The position numbers were made by a program, and so were the translations under genes. Of a stretch of 64,000 nt of DNA, positions 48,178 to 58,839 are shown piece by piece. Each line of letters starts with the position of its first letter. Position 1 is the stretch's first letter. Origin of the DNA: Plumapathes pennacea (Eukaryota > Cnidaria > Anthozoa > Antipatharia > Myriopathidae); assembly GCA_964036295.1 (NCBI GenBank), contig OZ038472.1, forward strand, positions 1 through 64,000. The letters are read 5' to 3'. Below the pieces are notes generated by a model that was not told the origin of the DNA, ran no database searches, and saw only the letters and a list, made by a program, of their open reading frames with translations.

Positions 48178-51100
48178 TTAAGATTTCTGTCTCCTGAGAT
48201 AGCATTTCCTGCATTTTGAAAGCGTGTTTGAGTAGTTTGTGCTGTGTAATCTGAAGGCTACACCAACATAAAATGCATAGGAAAGTTCATTATTCGTTTT
48301 GTATCTTGTGTATATGTTACGTGTGGCGGTTGTAATCCCGTTAGAGCTAATTAGAAGGGACATTGGCAAGCGCCGGAGGCTCGAACAGGTTAGGGGCCAG
48401 GGAATGGTCCCCCGGGTCTTCTGAAATAGAATTTGTTTTTGCATTTTGAGAGCATGTTTCAGTAGTATTTGCTGTGTATTCTGAAGGCTTCACCAACATA
48501 AAATGCATAGAAAAGTTCATCATTCGTCTTGGATCTTATATATATGTTTTGTGCTGTGATTGCGATCCTGTTAGGGCGGAATAGTAGAGGAATTTGCGAG
48601 CTCGGTAGGCTTGAGCAGATTAGCGGGATCCGGGCGATTGTCTCCCGCAAAAATGTTTAAGATTTCTGTCTCCTGAGATAGCATTTCCTGCATTTTGAAA
48701 GCGTGTTTGAGTAGTTTGTGCTGTGTAATCTGAAGGCTACACCAACATAAAATGCATAGGAAAGTTCATTATTCGTTTTGTATCTTGTGTATATGTTACG
48801 TGTGGCGGTTGCGATCCCGTTAGAGCTAATTAGAAGGGACATTGGGAAGCGCCGGAGGCTCGAACAGGTTAGGGGCCAGGGAATGGTCCCCCGGGTCTTG
48901 TGAAATAGAATTTGTTTTTGCATTTTGAGAGCATGTTTCAGTAGTATTTGCTGTGTATTCTGAAGGCTTTACCAACATAAAATGCATAGAAAAGTTCATC
49001 ATTCGTCTTGGATCTTATATATATATGTTTTGTGCTGTGATTGCGATCCTCTTAGGGCGGAATAGTAGAGGAATTTGCGAGCTCGGTAGGCTTGAGCAGA
49101 TTAGCGGGATCCGGGCGATTGTCTCCCGCAAAAATGTTTAAGATTTCTGTCTCCTGAGATAGCATTTCCTGCATTTTGAAAGCGTGTTTGAGTAGTTTGT
49201 GCTGTGTAATCTGAAGGCTACACCAACATAAAATGCATAGGAAAGTTCATTATTCGTTTTGTATCTTGTGTATATGTTACGTGTGGCGGTTGCGATCCCG
49301 TTAGAGCTAATTAGAAGGGACATTGGGAAGCGCCGGAGGCTCGAACAGGTTAGGGGCCAGGGAATGGTCCCCCGGGTCTTGTGAAATAGAATTTGTTTTT
49401 GCATTTTGAGAGCATGTTTCAGTAGTATTTGCTGTGTATTCTGAAGGCTTCACCAACATAAAATGCATAGAAAAGTTCATCATTCGTCTTGGATCTTATA
49501 TATATATGTTTTGTGCTGTGATTGCGATCCTCTTAGGGCGGAATAGTAGAGGAATTTGCGAGCTCGGTAGGCTTGAGCAGATTAGCGGGATCCGGGCGAT
49601 TGTCTCCCGCAAAAATGTTTAAGATTTCTGTCTCCTGAGATAGCATTTCCTGCATTTTGAAAGCGTGTTTGAGTAGTTTGTGCTGTGTAATCTGAAGGCT
49701 ACACCAACATAAAATGCATAGGAAAGTTCATTATTCGTTTTGTATTTTGTGTATATGTTACGTGTGGGGGTTGCAATCCCGTTAGAGCTAATTAGAAGGG
49801 ACATTGGGAAGCGCCGGAGGCTCGAACAGGTTAGGGGCCAGGGAATGGTCCCCCGGGTCTTCTGAAATAGAATTTGTTTTTGCATTTTGAGAGCATGTTT
49901 CAGTAGTATTTGCTGTGTAATCTGAAGGCTACACCAACATAAAATGCATAGAAAAGTTCATCATTCGTCTTGGATCTTATATATATATGTTTTGTGCGGT
50001 GATTGCGATCTTCTTAGGGCGGAATAGTAGAGGAATTTGCGAGCTCGGTAGGCTTGAGCAGATTAGCGGGATCCGGGCGATTGTCTCCCGCAAAAATGTT
50101 TAAGATTTCTGTCTCCTGAGATAGCATTTCCTGCATTTTGAAAGCGTGTTTGAGTAGTTTGTGCTGTGTAATCTGAAGGCTACATCAACATAAAATGCAT
50201 AGGAAAGTTCATTATTCGTTTTGTATTTTGTGTTTATGTTACGTGTGGCGGCTGCGATCCCGTTAGAGCTAATTAGAAGGGACATTGGGAAGCGCCGGAG
50301 GCTCGAACAGGTTAGGGGCCAGGGAATGGTCCCCCGGGTCTTCTGAAATAGAATTTGTTTTTGCCTTTTGAGAGCATGTTTCAGTAGTATTTGCTGTGTA
50401 TTCTGAAGGCTTCACCAACATAAAATGCATAGAAAAGTTCATCATTCGTCTTGGATCTTATATATATGTTTTGTGCGGTGATTGCGATCCTCCTAGGCCG
50501 GAATAGGAGGGGAATTTCCGAGCCCGGTAGGCTTGAGCAGATTAGCGGGGTCCGGGCGATTGTCTCCCGGAAAAATGTTTAAGATTTCTGTCTCCTGAGA
50601 TAGCATTTCCTGCATTTTGAAAGCGTGTTTGAGTAGTTTGTGCTGTGTAATCTGAAGGCTACACCAACTTAAAATGCATAGGAAAGTTCATTATTCGTTT
50701 TGTATCTTATGTATATGTTACGTGTGGCGGTTGCAATCCCGTTAGAGCTAATTAGAAGGGACATTGGGAAGCGCCGCAGGCTCGAACAGGTTAGGGGCCA
50801 GGGAATGGTCCCCCGGGTCTTGTGAAATAGAATTTGTTTTTGCATTTTGAGAGCATGTTTCAGTAGTATTTGCTGTGTATTCTGAAGGCTACACCAACAT
50901 AAAATGCATAGAAAAGTTCATCATTCGTCTTGGATCTTATATATATGTTTTGTGCGGTGATTGCGATCCTGTTAGGCCGGAATAGGAGGGGAATTTCCGA
51001 GCCCGGTAGGCTTGAGCAGATTAGCGGGGTTCGGGCGATTGTCTCCAGGAAAAATGTTTAAGATTTCTGTTTCCTGAGATAGCATTTCCTGCATTTTGAA

Positions 51101-54100
51101 AGCGTGTTTGAGTAGTTTGTGCTGTGTAATCTGAAGGCTACACCAACATAAAATGCATAGGAAAGTTCATTATTCGTTTTGTGTCTTGTGTATATGTTAC
51201 GTGTGGCGGTTGCGATCCCGTTAGAGCTAATTAGAAGGGACATTGGGAAGCGCCGGAGGCTCGAACAGGTTAGGGGCCAGGGAATGGTCCCCCGGGTATT
51301 GTGAAATAGAATTTGTTTTTACATTTTGAGAGCATGTTTCAGTAGTATTTGCTGTGTAATCTGAAGGCTTCACCAACATAAAATGCATAGAAAAGTTCAT
51401 CATTCGTCTTGGATCTTATATATATATGTTTTGTGCTGTGATTGCGATCCTCTTAGGGCGGAATAATAGAGGAATTTGCGAGCTCGGTAGGCTTGAGCAG
51501 ATTAGCGGGATCCGGGCGATTGTCTCCCGCAAAAATGTTTAAGATTTCTGTCTCCTGAGATAGCATTTCCTGCATTTTGAAAGCGTGTTTGAGTAGTTTG
51601 TGCTGTGTAATCTGAAGGCTACACCAACATAAAATGCATAGGAAAGTTCATTATTCGTTTTGTATCTTGTGTATATGTTACGTGTGGCGGTTGCAATCCC
51701 GTTAGAGCTAATTAGAAGGGACATTGGGAAGCGCCGGAGGCTCGAACAGGTTAGGGGCCAGGGAATGGTCCCCCGGGTCTTCTGAAATAGAATTTGTTTT
51801 TGCCTTTTGAGAGCATGTTTCAGTAGTATTTGCTGTGTATTCTGAAGGCTTCACCAACATAAAATGCATAGAAAAGTTCATCATTCGTCTTGGATCTTAT
51901 ATATATGTTTTGTGCGGTGATTGCGATCCTCTTAGGCCGGAATAGGAGGGGAATTTCCGAGCCCGGTAGGCTTGAGCAGATTAGCGGGGTCCGGGCGATT
52001 GTCTCCCGGAAAAATGTTTAAGATTTCTGTCTCCTGAGATAGCATTTCCTGCATTTTGAAAGCGTGTTTGAGTAGTTTGTGCTGTGTAATCTGAAGGCTA
52101 CACCAACATAAAATGCATAGGAAAGTTCATTATTCGTTTTGTATCTTATGTATATGTTACGTGTGGCGGTTGCAATCCCGTTAGAGCTAATTAGAAGGGA
52201 CATTGGGAAGCGCCGCAGGCTCGAACAGGTTAGGGGCCAGGGAATGGTCCCCCGGGTCTTGTGAAATAGAATTTGTTTTTGCATTTTGAGAGCATGTTTC
52301 AGTAGTATTTGCTGTGTATTCTGAAGGCTTCACCAACATAAAATGCATAGAAAAGTTCATCATTCGTCTTGGATCTTATATATATGTTTTGTGCGGTGAT
52401 TGCGATCCTGTTAGGCCGGAATAGGAGGGGAATTTCCGAGCCCGGTAGGCTTGAGCAGATTAGCGGGGTTCGGGCGATTGTCTCCAGGAAAAATGTTTAA
52501 GATTTCTGTCTCCTGAGATAGCATTTCCTGCATTTTGAAAGCGTGTTTGAGTAGTTTGTGCTGTGTAATCTGAAGGCTACACCAACATAAAATGCATAGG
52601 AAAGTTCATTATTCGTTTTGTATCTTGTGTATATGTTACGTGTGGGGGTTGCGATCCCGTTAGAGCTAATTAGAAGGGACATTGGGAAGCGCCGGAGGCT
52701 CGAACAGGTTAGGGGCCAGGGAATGGTCCCCCGGGTATTGTGAAATAGAATTTGTTTTTGCATTTTGAGAGGATGTTTCAGTAGTATTTGCTGTGTAATC
52801 TGAAGGCTTCACCAACATAAAATGCATAGAAAAGTTCATCATTCGTCTTGGATCTTATATATATATGTTTTGTGCTGTGATTGCGATCCTCTTAGGGCGG
52901 AATAATAGAGGAATTTGCGAGCTCGGTAGGCTTGAGCAGATTAGCGGGATCCGGGCGATTGTCTCCCGCAAAAATGTTTAAGATTTCTGTCTCCTGAGAT
53001 AGCATTTCCTGCATTTTGAAAGCGTGTTTGAGTAGTTTGTGCTGTGTAATCTGAAGGCTACACCAACATAAAATGCATAGGAAAGTTCATTATTCGTTTT
53101 GTATCTTGTGTATATGTTACGTGTGGCGGTTGCAATCCCGTTAGAGCTAATTAGAAGGGACATTGGGAAGCGCCGGAGGCTCGAACAGGTTAGGGGCCAG
53201 GGAATGGTCCCCCGGGTCTTCTGAAATAGAATTTGTTTTTGCATTTTGAGAGCATGTTTCAGTAGTATTTGCTGTGTAATCTGAAGGCTACACCAACATA
53301 AAATGCATAGAAAAGTTCATCATTCGTCTTGGATCTTATATATATATGTTTTGTGCGGTGATAGCGATCCTCTTAGGGCGGAATAGTAGAGGAATTTGCG
53401 AGCTCGGTAGGCTTGAGCAGATTAGCGGGATCCGGGCGATTGTCTCCCGCAAAAATGTTTAAGATTTCTGTCTCCTGAGATAGCATTTCCTGCATTTTGA
53501 AAGCGTGTTTGAGTAGTTTGTGCTGTGTAATCTGAAGGCTACACCAACATAAAATGCATAGGAAAGTTCATTATTCGTTTTGTATCTTGTGTATATGTTA
53601 CGTGTGGCGGTTGCAATCCCGTTAGAGCTAATTAGAAGGGACATTGGGAAGCGCCGGAGGCTCGAACAGGTTAGGGGCCAGGGAATGGTCCCCCGGGTCT
53701 TCTGAAATAGAATTTGTTTTTGTATTTTGAGAGCATGTTTCAGTAGTATTTGCTGTGTATTCTGAAGGCTTCACCAACATAAAATGCATAGAAAAGTTCA
53801 TCATTCGTCTTGGATCTTATATATATGTTTTGTGCGGTGATTGCGATCCTCTTAGGGCGGAATAGTAGAGGAATTTGCGAGCTCGGTAGGCTTGAGCAGA
53901 TTAGCGGGATCCGGGCGATTGTCTCCCGCAAAAATGATTAAGATTTCTGTCTCCTGAGATAGCATTTCCTGCATTTTGAAAGCGTGTTTGAGTAGTTTGT
54001 GCTGTGTAATCTGAAGGCTACACCAACATAAAATGCATAGGAAAGTTCATTATTCGTTTTGTATCTTGTGTATATGTTACGTGTGGCGGTTGCGATCCCG

Positions 54101-55373
54101 TTAGAGCTAATTAGAAGGGACATTGGGAAGCGCCGGAGGCTCGAACAGGTTAGGGGCCAGGGAATGGTCCCCCGGGTCTTCTGAAATAGAATTTGTTTTT
54201 GCATTTTGAGAGCATGTTTCAGTAGTATTTGCTGTGTATTCTGAAGGCTTCACCAATATAAAATGCATAGAAAAGTTCATCATTCGTCTTGGATCTTATA
54301 TATATGTTTTGTGCTGTGATTGCGATCCTCTTAGGGCGGAATAGTAGAGGAATTTGCGAGCTCGGTAGGCTTGAGCAGATTAGCGGGATCCGGGCGATTG
54401 TCTCCCGGAAAAATGTTTAAGATTTCTGTCTCCTGAGATAGCATTTCCTGCATTTTGAAAGCGTGTTTGAGTAGTTTGTGCTGTGTAATCTGAAGGCTAC
54501 ACCAACATAAAATGCATAGGAAAGTTCATTATTCGTTTTGTATCTTGTGTATATGTTACGTGTGGCGGTTGCGATCCCGTTAGAGCTAATTAGAAGGGAC
54601 ATTGGGAAGCGCCGGAGGCTCGAACAGGTTAGGGGCCAGGGAATGGTCCCCCGGGTCTTCTGAAATAGAATTTGTTTTTGCATTTTGAGAGCATGTTTGA
54701 GTAGTTTGTGCTGTGTAATCTGAAGGCTACACCAACATAAAATGCATAGAAAAGTTCATCATTCGTCTTGGATCTTATTTATATGTTTTGTGCTGTGATT
54801 GCGATCCTCTTAGGGCGGAATAGTAGAGGAATTTGCGAGCTCGGTAGGCTCGAGCAGATTAGCGGGATCCGGGCGATTGTCTCCCGCAAAAATGTTTAAG
54901 ATTTCTGTCTCCTGAGATAGCATTTCCTGCATTTTGAAAGCGTGTTTGAGTAGTTTGTGCTGTGTAATCTGAAGGCTACACCAACATAAAATGCATAGGA
55001 AAGTTCATTATTCGTTTTGTATCTTGTGTATATGTTACGTGTGGCGGTTGCGATCCCGTTAGAGCTAATTAGAAGGGACATTGGGAAGCGCCGGAGGCTC
55101 GAACAGGTTAGGGGCCAGGGAATGGTCCCCCGGGTCTTCTGAAATAGAATTGTTTTTGCATTTTGAGAGCATGTTTCAGTAGTATTTGCTGTGTATTCTG
55201 AAGGCTTCACCAACATAAAATGCATAGAAAAGTTCATCATTCGTCTTGGATCTTATATATATGTTTTGTGCAGTGATTGCGATCCTCTTAGGGTGGAATA
55301 GGAGGGGAATTTCCGAGCCCGGTAGGCTTGAGCAGATTAGCGGGGTCCGGCCGATTGTCTCCCGGAAAAATGT
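48178..55373. repeat. satellite higher-order block 3 (15 dimers, 7,199-bp offset)
   Basis: Matches block 2 at an offset of 7,199 bp and lacks the two leading dimers (959 bp) of blocks 1 and 2. Private differences seen are CCAACTTAAAATG (near 50,668), AATGATTAAG (53,937) and CCAATATAAAATG (54,257). The join lies inside the dimer starting at 47,697, whose B monomer matches the B of the dimer at 40,498. Confidence 0.9.
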
Positions 55374-57370
55374 TTAAGATTTCTGTCTCCTGAGATAGCA
55401 TTTCCTGCATTTTGAAAGCGTGTTTGAGTAGTTTGTGCTGTGTAATCTGAAGGCTACACCAACATAAAATGCATAGGAAAGTTCATTATTCGTTTTGTAT
55501 CTTGTGTATATGTTACGTGTGGCGGTTGCAATCCCGTTAGAGCTAATTAGAAGGGACATTGGGAAGCGCCGGAGGCTCTAACAGGTTAGGGGCCAGGGAA
55601 TGGTCCCCCGGGTCTTGTGAAATAGAATTTGTTTTTGCATTTTGAGAGCATGTTTCAGTAGTATTTGCTGTGTATTCTGAAGGCTTCACCAACATAAAAT
55701 GCATAGAAAAGTTCATCATTCGTCTTGGATCTTATATATATGTTTTGTGCTGTGATTGCGATCCTCTTAGGGCGGAATAGTAGAGGAATTTGCGAGCTCG
55801 GTAGGCTTGAGCAGATTAGCGGGATCCGGGCGATTGTCTCCCGCAAAAATGTTTAAGATTTCTGTCTCCTGAGATAGCATTTCCTGCATTTTGAAAGCGT
55901 GTTTGAGTAGTTTGTGCTGTGTAATCTGAAGGCTACACCAACATAAAATGCATAGGAAAGTTCATTATTCGTTTTGTATCTTGTGTATATGTTACGTGTG
56001 GCGGTTGCAATCCCGTTAGAGCTAATTAGAAGGGACATGGGGAAGCGCCGGAGGCTCGAACAGGTTAGGGGCCAGGGAATGGTCCCCCGGGTCTTGTGAA
56101 ATAGAATTTGTTTTTGCATTTTGAGAGCATGTTTCAGTAGTATTTGCTGTGTATTCTGAAGGCTTCACCAACATAAAATGCATAGAAAAGTTCATCATTG
56201 GTCTTGGATCTTATATATATGTTTTGTGCAGTGATTGCGATCCTCTTAGGGCGGAATAGGAGGGGAATTTCCGAGCTCGGTAGGCTTGAGCAGATTAGCG
56301 GGGTCCGGCCGATTGTCTCCCGGAAAAATGTTTAAGATTTCTGTCTCCTGAGATAGCATTTCCTGCATTTTGAAAGCGTGTTTGAGTAGTTTGTGCTGTG
56401 TAATCTGAAGGCTACACCAACATAAAATGCATAGGAAAGTTCATTATTCGTTTTGTATCTTGTGTATATGTTACGTGTGGCGGTTGCAATCCCGTTAGAG
56501 CTAATTAGAAGGGACATTGGGAAGCGCCGGAGGCTCGAACAGGTTAGGGGCCAGGGAATGGTCCCCCGGGTCTTCTGAAATAGAATTTGTTTTTGCATTT
56601 TGAGAGCATGTTTCAGTAGTATTTGCTGTGTATTCTGAAGGCTTCACCAACATAAAATGCATAGAAAAGTTCATCATTGGTCTTGGATCTTATATATATA
56701 TATGTTTTGTGCGGTGATTGCGATCCTTTTAGGGCGGAATAGTAGAGGAATTTGCGAGCTCGGTAGGCTTGAGCAGATTAGCGGGATCCGGGCGATTGTC
56801 TCCCGCAAAAATGTTTAAGATTTCTGTCTCCTGAGATAGCATTTCCTGCATTTTGAAAGCGTGTTTGAGTAGTTTGTGCTGTGTAATCTGAAGGCTACAC
56901 CAACATAAAATGCATAGGAAAGTTCATTATTCGTTTTGTATCTTGTGTATATGTTACGTGTGGCGGTTGCAATCCCGTTAGAGCTAATTAGAAGGGACAT
57001 TGGCAAGCGCCGGAGGCTCGAACAGGTTAGGGGCCAGGGAATGGTCCCCCGGGTCTTCTGAAATAGAATTGTTTTTTGCCTTTTGAGAGCATGTTTCAGT
57101 AGTATTTGCTGTGTATTCTGAAGGCTTCACCAACATAAAATGCATAGAAAAGTTCATCATTCGTCTTGGATCTTATATATATATGTTTTGTGCTGTGATT
57201 GCGATCCTCTTAGGGCGGAATAGTAGAGGAATTTGCGAGCTCGGTAGGCTTGAGCAGATTAGCGGGATCCGGGCGATTGTCTCCCGCAAAAATGTTTAAG
57301 ATTTCTGTCTCCTGAGATAGCATTTCCTGCATTTTGAAAGCGTGTTTGAGTAGTTTGTGCTGTGTAATCT

Positions 57371-58000
57371 GAAGGCTATACCAACCTAAAATGCATAGAA
57401 AAGTTTGACATTCGTTTTGTATTTTGTATGTGTTTTTTGTAGTGATTAAGACCCTGTAAGAGCAAAATAGTAGGGAGATTTTCGAGCGCCGGAGGGTCGA
57501 GCAGCTTAGGGAGGTCTGGCGGGAAAATTTTAAAATTTTAATTTTCCAAGATAGGGTTTTTGCATTTTAAAAGCGTGTATCAGTAATATATACTGTGTAA
57601 TCTTAAGGCTTCAGCAACATAAAATGCATAGAAAAGTTCGTTATTCGTGTTGTATTTTATATATAGGTTTTGTGTGGTGATTACCATACTGTTAGAGCAG
57701 AATAGTAGGGAGATTTGTGAGCTCTGCAAGCTCAAAGACATTGAGGTATCTGGGGGATGGTCCCCCGCCAAAATTTTTAAGATTTGTGTCTCCTGAGATA
57801 GCATTTCCTGCATTTTGAAAGCGTGTTTGAGTAGTATGTACTGTGTAATCTGAAGGCTACACCAACATAAAATGTATAGAATTTAAGCGCAATACTGGTT
57901 TTGTATTTTAAATTTAAGTTTTGTGCGGTGATTGCGATCCCGTTAGAGCAGACTAGTATGGAGATTTGCGAGCGCCGGAGGCTCGAACAGCTTAGGCGAA
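57371..58000. repeat. degenerate right edge of the satellite
   Basis: At least three diverged monomers continue the array: GCATTTT starts near 57,328, 57,562 and 57,810, with the last end near 57,995 (GCGCCGGAGGCTCGAACAGCTTAGG). Divergence rises sharply after about 57,370 compared with the uniform interior. The spacing stays near 234-248 bp. Confidence 0.9.
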
Positions 58001-58380
58001 GCTTTAGACTCACTTGAAAGTTTCAGGGTCTGTTTTTGTATGATAGGGAAATGTGCTGATGTGGAAGTATTGATTATATCGAAGTCCATCTGGAAGTTAC
58101 AAGACTTTAAACCTCGCACAAGAAACAGTCATTTCCGGTCAAGTTGAGACAATAATTAATTTTTTTTGTCCGTATTAAAAACGATGTATAGTCCCCGTAA
58201 TTTTGTCACTCGACCTCAGTCTCCCATCCGCCATCAGCACAAAATGGCGCCCGTGAACACTGTCCAACCGCATCGAATGAGACCGCCAGCTACGCAGGCT
58301 AGTCTCCGCGAAGCTTTAGAATCGCATGAAAGTTTCAGGGATTGTTTCTGTATGTCTGGGAAATGCCGTTAACATTTTTT
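58000..58380. repeat. ~60-bp direct repeat flanking a promoter-like segment
   Basis: 58,000-58,058 and 58,310-58,370 both read GCGAAGCTTTAGA, then TGAAAGTTTCAGGG, TCTGTTTTTGTATG (or a near match) and GGGAAATG. The left copy begins exactly where the last satellite monomer ends. Between them lie CATCCGCCAT (58,225-58,234) and AAAATGGCGC (58,241-58,250), YY1-like motifs in opposite directions. A 68-codon plus-strand frame (58,166-58,372) overlaps this; it resembles nothing I know and is not called. Confidence 0.7.
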
Positions 58381-58522
58381 TGGGCTCTCTAAAATTTCAT
58401 TTCATGCCTTCTAGAGAGAACTACAGCACTTACAGTGAACAGGATTGTACACAAAAATATGTCATCCTCCCCACACTTTTGGTGGCCCTCCCATTTTGGG
58501 TTACATAAAAGGAAGTCACCCT

Positions 58523-58541
58523 CCCCCCCCCCCCCCCCCCC
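58523..58541. repeat. poly-C tract (19 C)
   Basis: A homopolymer run in a C-rich pyrimidine segment (58,520-58,568). The run is a likely site of length error in sequencing. Confidence 0.9.
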
Positions 58542-58739
58542 TTTGCACCAGCCCTCCCCTCTCCCCTTCAAATATATGGTCAGTCCCTTATTAGCTAGGT
58601 TATGCACAAACTAAAGTCCTTGTAGCTTAGATAAGATTGATCACCTTTAATTTTTCTCCTTGTGTGTCACCAGAATATATCATATTTTCCAGCTATTGGC
58701 CATATTTGAGTCTCCACTTGGTACCAGTCACCGCCGTTG

Positions 58740-58839
58740 TTTGACCACGTGACCTAATTCGAAGGAATGATGGCGGATTGAGAGGGTGTTAGGTTGATTG
58801 GTTGATTGTCAAGGTTTTAACTGAATACTTGGGTGTAAG
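58740..58839 (+). promoter_or_regulatory. SNX17 proximal promoter / 5' UTR
   Basis: An E-box CACGTG (58,746-58,751, in GACCACGTGACC) lies 94 bp before the start codon, and a YY1-like GATGGCGGAT (58,769-58,778) lies 71 bp before it. In animals YY1 sites sit just downstream of the transcription start of housekeeping genes, so the start is probably near 58,755-58,770. The E-box resembles one arm of the CLEAR element (GTCACGTGAC) bound by MiT/TFE factors at endolysosomal genes; whether it is used is inference. No TATA box is seen. Confidence 0.55.

Larger units (their letters stand above)
19600..57370. repeat. satellite array, 478-481-bp dimer, about 79 copies
   Basis: An uninterrupted tandem array. 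Each dimer holds monomer A (~230 bp; GCATTTTGAAAGCGTG ... GGCGGTTGCGATCCCGTTAG ... GGTCCCCCGGGT) and monomer B (~249 bp; GCATTTTGAGAGCATG ... GTGATTGCGATCCTCTTAG ... GATTGTCTCCC). A and B are clearly related along their length and share ACATAAAATGCATAG. Length varies by 1-3 bp from a (TA)n tract in B and a GAATTTG/GAATTG change. Minus-strand frames of 61-114 codons and a plus-strand 62-codon frame recur in many copies. Differences between copies often change the amino acid or shift/stop the frame, and no start, splice or promoter context is evident, so I treat them as non-coding. Role unknown; centromeric, pericentromeric or subtelomeric satellite are all possible. Confidence 0.98.

Noticed and set aside
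19627-57299. Over one hundred ORFs of 61-114 codons across the satellite taken as a protein family
   Set aside because: They are the same tandem repeat read again. Frame and length vary with 1-bp changes, substitutions are often amino-acid changing, and no start or splice context exists.
19600-57370. CENP-B box in the satellite monomers
   Set aside because: The nearest candidates (ATTCGTTTTGTATCTTG in A, ATTCGTCTTGGATCTTA in B) lack the required A and CGGG positions of the CENP-B consensus.
19600-57370. CRISPR array
   Set aside because: Units of 230-249 bp with no variable spacers in an intron-bearing animal genome; it is a satellite.
58389-58607. Minus-strand ORF over the poly-C tract
   Set aside because: Its Gly-rich core is only the translated C/G homopolymer.
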